Positions 1 through 7,430 of a DNA stretch of 64,000 nucleotides are shown here, piece after piece. Source of the stretch: an uncultured Clostridia bacterium (GTDB lineage Bacteria > Bacillota > Clostridia > Lachnospirales > Cellulosilyticaceae); the NCBI GenBank assembly GCA_937981575.1, contig CALJNR010000012.1, forward strand, positions 124,001 to 188,000. Reading direction: 5' to 3'. Each line of letters opens with the position of its first letter. Positions within the stretch are counted from its first letter, which is position 1. The notes under the pieces were generated by a model. That model saw only the letters and a program-made list of their open reading frames with translations. It was not told where the DNA came from and made no database searches. Both the position numbers and the translations under genes were made by a program.

Positions 1-437
1 TATTTTCCTATTTCAAGGGCCTTACTTATCATTGCTTTCATCGAATTAAAAGCTGTAACATTGGCTTCATAAGAGCGGCTTGCTGAAATCATATTGACCA
101 TCTCTTCTATCATATTAACATTTGGGAGTTGAACATACCCTTTTTCATCTGCATCTGGGTGTGTAGGGTCATAGACAAGAGGGAATGGTTTATTATCTTC
201 TACTATTTCAGAAACTCTTACCCCATTATTTCTAGAACTTATATGCTTATTTAAAACCTGGTCAAAACTTTCTCTATTGTTCATTGATTCAAATATAACT
301 GCTTTTCTTTTATAGGGCCCGCCTTCTGGCGTTCTTGTTGTATTTGCATTTGCTATATTTTGTGAAATAATATCTAATCTTAACCTTTGAGCTGTTAAAC
401 CCGATGTTGATGTATCCATCGACCCAAAAAAACTCAT
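1..437 (-). CDS. flgC: Flagellar basal-body rod protein FlgC (3' end cut by window edge)
   Basis: FlgC is a proximal-rod subunit of the flagellar basal body, exported by the flagellar type III system. The 145 visible codons start with MSFFGSMDTSTSGLTAQRLR and run through the N-terminal rod motif (DIISQNIANANTT) to the typical C-terminal helix (SYEANVTAFNSMKAM). The last full codons read ALEIGK and the next two bases are TA, so the stop codon most likely falls at the window edge and the protein is essentially complete. It lies 19 nt downstream of flgB in the same direction, as in the standard flgB-flgC-fliE operon. Expression should depend on the riboswitch-controlled promoter ahead of flgB. 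Confidence 0.95.
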   Translation of the reverse strand, partial: MSFFGSMDTSTSGLTAQRLRLDIISQNIANANTTRTPEGGPYKRKAVIFESMNNRESFDQVLNKHISSRNNGVRVSEIVEDNKPFPLVYDPTHPDADEKGYVQLPNVNMIEEMVNMISASRSYEANVTAFNSMKAMISKALEIGK

Positions 438-456
438 ACTGTATCCCCCTTAATAT

Positions 457-825
457 TTATTTAATGGTTTGTAAGATCGTTTTAAAACGACTTAGCTGCG
501 AAGTAGTTCTAGATATCAGCGTATCATATTTCAATTTAACTTTAGCTGCCTCAGCCATTTCGACATCAATATCTATATTATTACCATCCATTCTATAGGA
601 ATAATTTTGTTTATCAATATAAACTTTAGGATCAATCTGATTCATATTAATGTTTTCAATACCTTTTTTATCAATTTCTTGAGCCAGTAAATTTTCAAAA
701 GCAACATCTTTTCTTTTATAACCAGGCGTATCTACATTGCTTATATTATCGCTGATTACACTATACCTTAGCATAGTGGCATCAAGCACTTTATTCATAA
801 TATCTATATTGCGAAACATGTCCAT
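457..825 (-). CDS. flgB: Flagellar basal-body rod protein FlgB
   Basis: FlgB is another proximal-rod subunit and is usually the first gene of the large flagellar/chemotaxis operon. The 122-residue product has normal family length. It carries the N-terminal rod signature (MLRYSVISDNISNVDTPGYK, residues 18-37) and a C-terminal amphipathic helix that packs in the rod. The ATG follows an AAGGGGG ribosome site by seven bases. It heads the minus-strand run into flgC. About 380 nt upstream lies a c-di-GMP-I riboswitch and, further up, a consensus sigma-A promoter, so rod assembly is probably coupled to the c-di-GMP motility/sessility switch. Confidence 0.96.
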   Translation of the reverse strand: MDMFRNIDIMNKVLDATMLRYSVISDNISNVDTPGYKRKDVAFENLLAQEIDKKGIENINMNQIDPKVYIDKQNYSYRMDGNNIDIDVEMAEAAKVKLKYDTLISRTTSQLSRFKTILQTIK

Positions 826-1158
826 TGTATTCCCCCTTCTTCGCTTCTCATCAAATTACTAGTTATGACTTTATCTTTTTTATTAATCTTCTCATTCACC
901 CAATGCCTTCATAACAAGTATCAAAATATCTATTCATATATATACCTCATTATATATTTAAACGTGACATAAATCAATAAATATAAACTGGTATATAAAG
1001 CAATCTACCTACCATACCTTAAGCCACTATGTGCTTTTCCCTGTTCTCTTCTTTTCATCTTATTGTATTATGTTACACATACAGTTTATCGTTGTAAATA
1101 ACTGTCACCCTTCCCTTATATTGTGATTTTTCAAATTATTCTATTATTTATTATTTTC
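826..1158 (-). other. Long untranslated leader between riboswitch and flgB
   Basis: This AT-rich stretch has no open reading frame of note on either strand. It would be the distal part of the flgB mRNA leader, after the riboswitch expression platform. No further hairpin with a T-run was seen. A second, sigma-D-type promoter could hide here but none could be supported. Confidence 0.5.
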
Positions 1159-1212
1159 AAAAAAATAAACCATGACATATACCATGATTTTTATTATAAA
1201 ATACACATGGTA
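1159..1212 (-). terminator. Expression-platform terminator of the c-di-GMP riboswitch
   Basis: On the minus strand, ACCATG at the 3' edge of the aptamer (1206-1211) can pair with either of two downstream CATGGT copies (1181-1186 or 1169-1174). The second copy is followed at once by TTATTTTTTT, which makes an intrinsic terminator. Because ACCATG directly abuts the conserved GGGTTACC of the aptamer, ligand binding could decide which pairing forms. The mechanism and its direction (on or off) are inferred. Confidence 0.55.
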
Positions 1213-1288
1213 ACCCGACTATCTTAGTTTTCCAACCTTAGACTCGTAGCTTTGCGTCTCTATTTTTCAATAGATTTGCCCTTCTAAC
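1203..1288 (-). ncRNA. Cyclic di-GMP-I (GEMM) riboswitch upstream of flgB
   Basis: The minus strand carries the class-I c-di-GMP aptamer core in order: GGGCAAA (1277-1283), a short hairpin with loop TTGAAAA, GACGCAAAGC (1249-1258), GTCTAAGG (1237-1244) and GATAGTCGGGTTACC at the 3' end. These match the known GEMM layout of GCAAA element, P1 hairpin, ACGCAAAGC, CTAAGG and GGGTTACC. It lies between a consensus promoter and flgB. In Clostridioides difficile a class-I c-di-GMP riboswitch sits ahead of the flgB operon and represses it when ligand is bound. The same role is inferred here. Confidence 0.9.
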
Positions 1289-1357
1289 ACTGATAAACAT
1301 ATTTAATTTTACATTTTTTTTGCATATTCTAACATTATATACGTTAATTATTAATAA

Positions 1358-1387
1358 ATTATATAGCATTTTCTATTAATTTGTCAA
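1358..1387 (-). promoter_or_regulatory. Sigma-A type promoter for the flgB leader
   Basis: On the minus strand, TTGACA (1382-1387) and TATAAT (1358-1363) are separated by 18 bp. Both hexamers match the consensus exactly. A transcript starting near 1351 would run through the c-di-GMP riboswitch and then into flgB. Confidence 0.75.
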
Positions 1388-1419
1388 CACTACCTTCAAG
1401 TTTGTGCCAAAATCTTCTA

Positions 1420-1464
1420 AATTTTAACAGGGCCTTAAACTCTTCTTAAGGCCCTGTTAAAATT
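1420..1464. terminator. Bidirectional intrinsic terminator after spoIIM
   Basis: Perfect 19-bp arms (AATTTTAACAGGGCCTTAA and its complement) enclose a 7-nt loop. It ends the proC-nudF-spoIIM transcript and insulates the flgB promoter that starts just beyond it. Confidence 0.9.
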
Positions 1465-1517
1465 TTATCCTATTCACCTGATCCATCTATACAGCACTTC
1501 CTGTCATAATCTTTATA

Positions 1518-2096
1518 TCACAAGAACAAAGCTGCAAGTTTATGCAAATAATTCGTTGCTAAAATATCAGTTAAAGATATAATACAGCTTCCTGCCAAAA
1601 TAGGCATGACAGGAATAACATGATCCTTAAAAAGATTATTGCTTTTTGAATACCTTTTTCTAAAGCTTATAATCTGCAAGTACATACCAATTGCTAGCAT
1701 CATAACAGCTTGAAGTCCATAAATGCAAAAAGCAGCAGCTATTCCTTTTGATCCATAAGTTAGAATAACACACGTTGTTGTAAAGGCATACGAAAAAGCA
1801 AGTATAAAAAAGGCCAGAATACTCAGTGGCAGTGTAAAGGCAAATAGACCAAATATCCAGATCATAAACAGCTGTTTGAAATAATGATAAAAAGTATGTA
1901 AATATTTCTCTATTTCAAATCCAGTCTTCATATCCATTAAAATGTAGTTATTCAGCATAAGAAATATGGTACTATCTTTATCTTTAATATATAGTGCATA
2001 TATACTGCCGCTGATAATTGCTAAGATAAATATTAGGACTGCAAATAAATCTTGATTAAAGCAGCGTAAAAGTCTTGTATCATATTTTTTCTTCAT
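1518..2096 (-). CDS. spoIIM: Stage II sporulation protein M
   Basis: SpoIIM is an integral membrane protein of the SpoIIDMP complex that remodels septal peptidoglycan during engulfment of the forespore. The 192-residue product is close to family length and mostly hydrophobic. It has an N-terminal membrane segment (about residues 15-36), a loop, and four further segments covering about residues 72-190. It is the last gene of proC-nudF-spoIIM, 64 nt after nudF; a nudF-spoIIM link is also seen in Bacilli. The start follows AGGGAGAGGA. The call rests on overall hydrophobic pattern and neighbourhood more than on a catalytic motif. Confidence 0.85.
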   Translation of the reverse strand: MKKKYDTRLLRCFNQDLFAVLIFILAIISGSIYALYIKDKDSTIFLMLNNYILMDMKTGFEIEKYLHTFYHYFKQLFMIWIFGLFAFTLPLSILAFFILAFSYAFTTTCVILTYGSKGIAAAFCIYGLQAVMMLAIGMYLQIISFRKRYSKSNNLFKDHVIPVMPILAGSCIISLTDILATNYLHKLAALFL

Positions 2097-2160
2097 TTTA
2101 TCCTCTCCCTATGTAATCAATGCCTTAAATCAAATTATGATACAAGCTCTTATTTTAGAA

Positions 2161-2685
2161 CTACTTCTTTAAAAAATGACAAGCACTCAGTATCCCTACA
2201 ATTGTTTTGCTGTCTTCAATGGTGCCGTTAAAAACCATCTCTACTGCCTGATCTATTGAATATTCTTCAAGTGTAATCATTTCATCTTCATCTAAACTTT
2301 GCTGCCCTCTCTTAAGATCTGTAGCTATAAATAAATGCAGCTTTTCATTACTAAATCCTATTGCACTAAACATTGAGCATATTTTTTCTATATGTCCGGC
2401 TTCAAATCCAGTTTCTTCTTCCAATTCTCTTCGGGCGCATCCAAGTGGGTCTTCTCCTTTTTCGAGCTTGCCTGCAGGAATTTCTAAAACTTCTTTATTA
2501 CTTGCATTACGGTACTGTCTTACCAAAACAATATTTTCTTCTTTAGTAATAGGAACTATTGCCGTTGCACCATTATGGAGCACCAAATCCCATTTAGTCA
2601 TTCTCCCTTTCTCGATCTCAATGGTATCCTCAGCCACATCAAATATTTTTCCTTTATAAACGATTTCTCGTTTGATAAGCTTCAT
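2161..2685 (-). CDS. nudF: Nudix hydrolase, ADP-ribose pyrophosphatase type
   Basis: This cytosolic Mg2+-dependent hydrolase is predicted to cleave ADP-ribose to AMP and ribose 5-phosphate. The 174 residues contain a complete Nudix box (GKLEKGEDPLGCARRELEEE, about residues 72-91, followed by TGF), with the metal-binding REXXEE core. An upstream VRQYRNA segment is typical of the ADP-ribose branch. The start lies after AGAGAGGA. It is 19 nt downstream of proC and 64 nt upstream of spoIIM, so the three are probably cotranscribed. Exact substrate is assigned by family only. Confidence 0.9.
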   Translation of the reverse strand: MKLIKREIVYKGKIFDVAEDTIEIEKGRMTKWDLVLHNGATAIVPITKEENIVLVRQYRNASNKEVLEIPAGKLEKGEDPLGCARRELEEETGFEAGHIEKICSMFSAIGFSNEKLHLFIATDLKRGQQSLDEDEMITLEEYSIDQAVEMVFNGTIEDSKTIVGILSACHFLKK

Positions 2686-2704
2686 GATAAGTCCTCTCTC
2701 TTCA

Positions 2705-3505
2705 CTAATTATTAGCCATCTGATTAGCTTTATTATAACAAGCCGTCATCCCTTGTATAACACTGTTTCTAAAACCTGATTCTTCAAGTGCCATAACCGC
2801 TTGTATAGTTGTTCCCCCTGGAGAAGTTACCGCATCTTTAAGCTCTCCAGGATGCCTTTTGGTTTTAAGTATCATTTCACAAGCACCTTTTATTGCAAGT
2901 GCTGACATTTCATAAGCCATATCTCTTGGCATTCCAAAACTTACCGCAGCATCTGCCATGGCCTCAATAAACATATAAGCATATGCAGGTGAACTGCCTG
3001 AAGCAGCTACAACAGCAGCCATCAATTTTTCATCCACATAAATTGATTGCCCAAAACGATTAAAATAATCAAGAAAACGATCTATTTCCTCTTGTGTTAA
3101 CTCCTCCGAATAATACGTATAGGCCGTTACTCCAGAAGCAATAAGTGCCGGTGTATTTGGCATAGTACGTATGATCTTAGAGCTGCTGTTTAAAAGCTCT
3201 TTCATTTTCTTAATGCTATATCCTGGGGCAACAGTAATAATAACGTGCTCAGGTGTCAAACATCCTTTAATTGCACTACATACCTCCATATAATATTGGG
3301 GCTTAACTGATAAAACGATATACTTTGCTTGTCTTACAAGTTCTTCTAAATCTGATGCAACTAAAACATAGTCATCTTCACTAAACTGCATGCATGCAGC
3401 CTTATTTTGATCATAAACTACAATCTGATCATCATACCCATTGATAATTGCACTAGCCATTGCCCTTCCCATGTTGCCTACTCCAATAAATCCTATCCTA
3501 TTCAT
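2705..3505 (-). CDS. proC: Pyrroline-5-carboxylate reductase
   Basis: ProC catalyses the last step of proline synthesis, NAD(P)H-dependent reduction of 1-pyrroline-5-carboxylate. The 266 residues show the N-terminal Rossmann motif (GFIGVGNMGRAMASAI, residues 5-20), the mid-domain IRTMPNTPA motif (about residues 113-121), and the family signature in the C-terminal helical dimer domain, from SGSSPAYAYMF to SPGGTTIQA. Length is normal. It is the first gene of the proC-nudF-spoIIM run and is divergent from the NfeD gene. No proB or proA is present in this window. Confidence 0.96.
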   Translation of the reverse strand: MNRIGFIGVGNMGRAMASAIINGYDDQIVVYDQNKAACMQFSEDDYVLVASDLEELVRQAKYIVLSVKPQYYMEVCSAIKGCLTPEHVIITVAPGYSIKKMKELLNSSSKIIRTMPNTPALIASGVTAYTYYSEELTQEEIDRFLDYFNRFGQSIYVDEKLMAAVVAASGSSPAYAYMFIEAMADAAVSFGMPRDMAYEMSALAIKGACEMILKTKRHPGELKDAVTSPGGTTIQAVMALEESGFRNSVIQGMTACYNKANQMANN

Positions 3506-3763
3506 CGTTTCACATCCTTGTTATATATACTTTCTGTATTTTTTGTTTATTATATCATAACTTCTTTCAAATCCAAAGGCTGTCTGTTTTACCTCGCCTT
3601 ACCTTCTTTTTTTCTGCCATTCATTTAAGCCATTGTGTCCCTTCAGATATAACTATCTTTTGAATTGTTGTATAATTTTTACTGTTACTAATGTTCTTAT
3701 ACCAATATAGCTTTACCTATGTTATAATAATGAAGTATGCACAATTAGAAAAGGGGGCTATTT

Positions 3764-4210
3764 ATGTGGATTTTATGGCTTATAGTAGGCATTGTTTTTA
3801 GTATTGCTGAAATACTTTATAGTGGTTTCTTTCTCATTTGGTTTGCCATTGGTGCTTTCTTAACCATTATAGTTTCTTTCTTTACAGACAATGTTATCTA
3901 TCAAAGCATCACATTCCTGACAATTTCTATTCTACTGCTTTTGACACTCACTAAATATGTTGCTAGAAAATTTTCATCCAGTCATACCGTACCAACAAAC
4001 ATAGACAGTCTGATTGGTAAAACAGGTATTGTTACTGAAGATATAGGAAAAGATAACTTTGAAAATGGACTTGTTAAGCTTGACGGTGAAATTTGGACTG
4101 CTGTATCCAAAGACGGTACACCTATTCCAAAAGGTGCTGCTGTACAAATCAGTGAAATAAAAGGTGTACGTTTAATTGTATCCCTATACGAAAATCAAGG
4201 AGGCCTTTAA
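3764..4210 (+). CDS. NfeD-family membrane protein
   Basis: This 148-residue protein has two or three N-terminal membrane segments (about residues 3-65) followed by a small soluble beta-barrel of the NfeD/OB-fold type (about residues 85-146, with SLIGKTGIVTEDI and KLDGEIWTAVSKDG). Short NfeD proteins pair with SPFH-domain partners in membrane microdomains, and the SPFH gene starts one base after this stop codon, so the two are translationally linked. The start follows AAGGGGG. Molecular function is not established beyond this partnership. Confidence 0.88.
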   Translation: MWILWLIVGIVFSIAEILYSGFFLIWFAIGAFLTIIVSFFTDNVIYQSITFLTISILLLLTLTKYVARKFSSSHTVPTNIDSLIGKTGIVTEDIGKDNFENGLVKLDGEIWTAVSKDGTPIPKGAAVQISEIKGVRLIVSLYENQGGL

Positions 4211-4211
4211 A

Positions 4212-5153
4212 ATGGAAGCATTTATTATTGCTGTTGTATTAATTTTCATTCTTATTATTAGTTTTAGTTCTATCAAGATCATCAGACAAGCAAATGTAGG
4301 AATTGTCCTTAGGCTTGGAAAATTCAGCCGCAGAGCTGAAACAGGTGTTAACTTTATTATTCCGTTTATTGAAAAAATTTATAAGGTTGTAGATATGAGA
4401 GAAGTAGTTATTGACTTTCCTCCTCAGCCGGTTATTACCAAAGATAATGTTACGATGCAGATTGATACAGTCGTTTATTATAAAATCACTGATCCTGTTT
4501 ACTACATTTTTGAAATTGCAAATCCTATCAGCGCGATAGAAAACCTAACAGCTACAACTCTGCGTAATATTATAGGTGAACTCGACTTAGATGAAACCCT
4601 TACTTCAAGAGACATTATTAACACAAAGTTGAGAGTTATTCTTGATGAAGCTACGGATAAATGGGGGATTAAAGTTAACCGCGTTGAGCTTAAAAACATT
4701 CTGCCTCCTAAAGATATTCAGGAAGCTATGGAAAAACAAATGCGTGCAGAACGCCAAAGACGTGAAGCAGTCTTAACCGCTGAAGGTCAGAAAAAAGCTG
4801 CTATCCTATCTGCTGAAGGTGAAAAAGAATCTACTATATTAAATGCTGAAGCTAAGAAAGAATCTTTAATGAGAGCGGCCGAAGGACAAAAACAAGCAGA
4901 TATCCTTAGAGCTGAAGGTGAAGCTGCTGCAATCATGAAGCTCCAGCAGGCAAAAGCAGAAGGACTAAAAGCTGTATTTACTGCCATTAAAGAATCCGGA
5001 GTAGATGATAATATCCTTGCTATCCGCTCTATGGAAGCTCTTGAAAAAATTGCCGAAGGCGAATCCAGTAAACTAGTTCTACCTTCAGAAGCCATTAACT
5101 TTTTAGGTACCTTTAAAGGGATAAAAGAAATAATGTCTTCAAACAAAGAATAA
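4212..5153 (+). CDS. SPFH/band-7 protein of the stomatin-like (slipin/QmcA) type
   Basis: A 313-residue membrane-anchored scaffold protein. It has one N-terminal transmembrane segment (about residues 3-20), the SPFH domain (about residues 25-190, with VGIVLRLGKFSRRAETGVNF and PPKDIQEAMEKQMRAE), then an Ala/Glu-rich coiled coil (AEGQKKA and AEGEKES type repeats) that drives oligomerisation. I chose the ATG at 4212 because AAGGAGG lies eight bases upstream; an in-frame upstream ATG at 4176 would overlap nfeD by 35 bases. Paired with the NfeD protein, it likely organises membrane domains or membrane protein quality control. Protease partners are not encoded nearby. Confidence 0.92.
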   Translation: MEAFIIAVVLIFILIISFSSIKIIRQANVGIVLRLGKFSRRAETGVNFIIPFIEKIYKVVDMREVVIDFPPQPVITKDNVTMQIDTVVYYKITDPVYYIFEIANPISAIENLTATTLRNIIGELDLDETLTSRDIINTKLRVILDEATDKWGIKVNRVELKNILPPKDIQEAMEKQMRAERQRREAVLTAEGQKKAAILSAEGEKESTILNAEAKKESLMRAAEGQKQADILRAEGEAAAIMKLQQAKAEGLKAVFTAIKESGVDDNILAIRSMEALEKIAEGESSKLVLPSEAINFLGTFKGIKEIMSSNKE

Positions 5154-5209
5154 CTTTTCACTTTGATAAAAAATGTTAGTCGGCAGCTAAAACCAAAATA
5201 GCTCCAAAA

Positions 5210-5253
5210 GAGGGGATTACAAAGCAACATTTGCTGTAATCCCCTCCTTTTTT
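5210..5253 (+). terminator. Intrinsic terminator of the NfeD/SPFH operon
   Basis: A stem of AGGGGATTACA pairing with TGTAATCCCCT is followed by TTTTTT. The T-run leads directly into the first copy of the terminator-anchored repeat. Confidence 0.88.
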
Positions 5254-5338
5254 ATGAGATAAGATATGTCGCCCTGCTGGCAAGAGACCACACTTTCCTA
5301 GCTCGCAGGTGCGTGCGCTTTTTTGCACGCTTTCTTGT
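5254..5338 (+). repeat. Terminator-anchored structured repeat, copy A1
   Basis: About 85 nt starting with ATGAGATA right after the terminator T-run and ending in GCACGCTTTCTTGT. Shared blocks with the copies at 13124-13206, 17479-17560 and 34202-34284 include GCTGGCAAG, GACCACACTTTCCTA and a second hairpin GCGTGC/GCACGC (5311-5316 with 5325-5330). Orientation follows the upstream SPFH gene. Function is unknown. Confidence 0.75.
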
Positions 5339-5422
5339 GCATTAGAAAAGCGTGTCTTACTATCAAGGAACAAAACTTTTCTATATCACATAAGCCCGCG
5401 TTTTTTGCACGCTTTATTATTC
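5339..5422 (+). repeat. Terminator-anchored structured repeat, diverged tandem copy A2
   Basis: This segment follows A1 directly and in the same orientation. It keeps TAGAAAAGCGTGTCTTACTA, CAAGGAACAAAACTTTTCTAT, TCACAT and GCGTTTTTTGCACGCTTT. The central TTGC/GCAA block seen in other copies is changed. It looks like a tandem duplication that has drifted. Confidence 0.6.
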
Positions 5423-5505
5423 ACAGTGGCATCTTCTCTCTCCCCTGTCTTTAAACCACAAATTCCATCCTACTCCAGTCTGTATGTTCCGATTCACAGA
5501 TTTTA

Positions 5506-6936
5506 TTAGACTCTAACTTCTCCTTCTATCCCTAACAATTCCTTATTTTGATCCATGATCGGATAAATAATATGCGTTATAAATTCTTCAACCTGCATTG
5601 GGGCGCAGCCAATAAAATTTTCAGGTTTCAAAATATCATAGAGCTCTTTTTCCGTCATTTTGAAAGTTCCATCTTTGATAATTCTGTCAATTAAGTCATT
5701 TGCCCTGCCATGCTGTTTAACCTCTGCGGCAGCTTCCATAGACAATACTCTCACACGTTCATGCAGCTCTTGTCTGTCTCCACCACGTTTCACACCTTCC
5801 ATCAGAATAACTTCTGTCGCCATGAAAGGCAGTTCATCCATAATATGCTTATGAATAACCTTTGGATAAACAACTAATCCTGAAGCTACATTTAAATAAA
5901 TTTCGAGTATTGCATCAATGGCTAAAAAGGCCTCCGATACAGCTATTCTTTTATTGGCACTGTCATCGAGCGTCCTTTCAAACCATTGGGTAGATGCTGT
6001 AATGGCTGGATTCAAAGTATCACAGATAACGTATCTTGCAAGAGATGAAATACGTTCTGTCCTCATAGGATTACGTTTATAAGCCATGGCGGATGACCCA
6101 ATTTGGTTTTTTTCAAACGGTTCTTCAATCTCTTTTAAATGCTGAAGAATTCTTATATCATTACTGAATTTATATGACGACTGAGCAATCTGGCTTAATA
6201 CATTTAAAACTTGAGAATCAAACTTTCTCGTATAAGTTTGCCCTGTAACGGGATAAACATCCTCATAGCCTAGTTTTTTAGCTACCATTTGATCCAAAGC
6301 TTTAACCTTTTCATAGTCCCCTTCAAACAATGTCAGGAAGGTGGCTTGTGTTCCTGTTGTACCTTTGGCCCCTCTTAGTCTTTTTTTTGCAAGCAGCGCG
6401 TCTACTTCAGCTAAATCAAGCCATAGATCCTGCAGCCATAACGTAGCTCTCTTCCCTACTGTAGTCAGTTGGGCAGGCTGTAAGTGTGTAAATCCTAGAG
6501 TAGGCAGGTCTTTGTATTGTGTCGCAAACTTCGCAAGCTTATGCATCACATTAATCAGTTTTTTACGAATAAGTTCTAGACCCTCATACATAATAATAAG
6601 GTCTGTATTATCTCCTACATAGCAGCTCGTTGCTCCAAGATGTATAATAGGCATAGCCTTTTTCGCCTGTTCTCCATACGCATGCACATGAGCCATGACA
6701 TCATGACGCACTTTATTCTCCCAAGCTTCTGCTACTTCATAATTAATATCTTCCATATACTCTTTAAGTTCATCTATTTGCTCCTTGGTAACATTCAGAC
6801 CTAGTTCATGTTCAGTTTCAGCAAGCGTTACCCAAAGTCTTCTCCACGTTTTAAATTTCTTTTCTTCCGAAAACAGATATAGCATTTCTTTACTTGCATA
6901 TCTTCCTTCTAAAGGACTTTTATAAGAATTTCTCAT
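5506..6936 (-). CDS. purB: Adenylosuccinate lyase
   Basis: PurB is a cytosolic homotetramer acting twice in purine metabolism, splitting fumarate from SAICAR and from adenylosuccinate. The 476 residues carry the lyase-superfamily signature SSAMAYKRNPMRTERI (about residues 281-296), which contains the catalytic flexible-loop serine, plus the GATSCYVGDNTD and TLGFTHLQPAQ motifs. Length and the C-terminal helical domain are normal. The start follows GAAAGGA. It is not clustered with other pur genes here. No purine riboswitch is visible in its 425-nt upstream gap, which instead holds a small dispersed repeat. Confidence 0.96.
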   Translation of the reverse strand: MRNSYKSPLEGRYASKEMLYLFSEEKKFKTWRRLWVTLAETEHELGLNVTKEQIDELKEYMEDINYEVAEAWENKVRHDVMAHVHAYGEQAKKAMPIIHLGATSCYVGDNTDLIIMYEGLELIRKKLINVMHKLAKFATQYKDLPTLGFTHLQPAQLTTVGKRATLWLQDLWLDLAEVDALLAKKRLRGAKGTTGTQATFLTLFEGDYEKVKALDQMVAKKLGYEDVYPVTGQTYTRKFDSQVLNVLSQIAQSSYKFSNDIRILQHLKEIEEPFEKNQIGSSAMAYKRNPMRTERISSLARYVICDTLNPAITASTQWFERTLDDSANKRIAVSEAFLAIDAILEIYLNVASGLVVYPKVIHKHIMDELPFMATEVILMEGVKRGGDRQELHERVRVLSMEAAAEVKQHGRANDLIDRIIKDGTFKMTEKELYDILKPENFIGCAPMQVEEFITHIIYPIMDQNKELLGIEGEVRV

Positions 6937-7361
6937 ATCATTTTTCCTTTCATCGTATGATCGTATAGATTTCGCATCTTTAAATTTAAGTCATTTACAA
7001 TAGTACATGATGCAAAACTACCCTGACAAACAACTTTTAACTAATAAATAACTTAAGTTTATATGTTGTTTCTCTCTTCTTTATTATATGTAAAAAAAAC
7101 AGATATTACAATATTTTTTCGAACATTTATTTCCTATACTTATTATTCGTTCGACTCTCTATCTACAGATCCTACTGATAGTCTTCCTCTTAGATCTTTT
7201 TAGATCTTATCATTTCTTTATTCCGTCCCTAAGTCCATTAGCTATTAAATTGCTTTTTCACTTCTTAATACGCACCATCTTATAATTAACCTTTTAAATT
7301 CTAATCCTGAAAGTTCTTCCTTCTAAATGCCTTTAGTTTTTGGAAAGGATAAGGGTATTTT
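6937..7361. other. Gene-free gap between aminotransferase gene and purB
   Basis: AT-rich, without a convincing ORF. It contains the dispersed hairpin repeat at 7027-7075. A purB promoter is expected here but no clear consensus pair was found. Confidence 0.5.
7027..7075 (-). repeat. Small dispersed hairpin repeat, copy 1
   Basis: Read on the minus strand this begins AGAGAAACAAC and ends AAAGTTGTTTG, so the ends are complementary. It aligns without gaps to the plus strand at 22206-22254, with about four bases in five identical, including CTTAAGT and TATTA in the loop. Confidence 0.55.
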
Positions 7362-7411
7362 TTATCATCAAAAGAGCAGCAAGGTTAATCTTGCTGCTCT
7401 TTTGATGATAA
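7362..7411. terminator. Intrinsic terminator after the aminotransferase gene
   Basis: Perfect 22-bp arms (TTATCATCAAAAGAGCAGCAAG and complement, written here only to describe 7362-7383 and 7390-7411) enclose a 6-nt loop. A T-rich tract lies on the minus-strand exit side. Confidence 0.9.
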
Positions 7412-7430
7412 TTATAACATCAGCTTAGTG

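Noticed and set aside
4787-5230. Minus-strand frame opposite the SPFH gene
   Set aside because: It is a shadow of the Ala/Glu repeat region and runs through the terminator; no start signal.
6937-7361. Possible purine riboswitch ahead of purB
   Set aside because: None of the conserved purine-aptamer loop words could be found in the leader.
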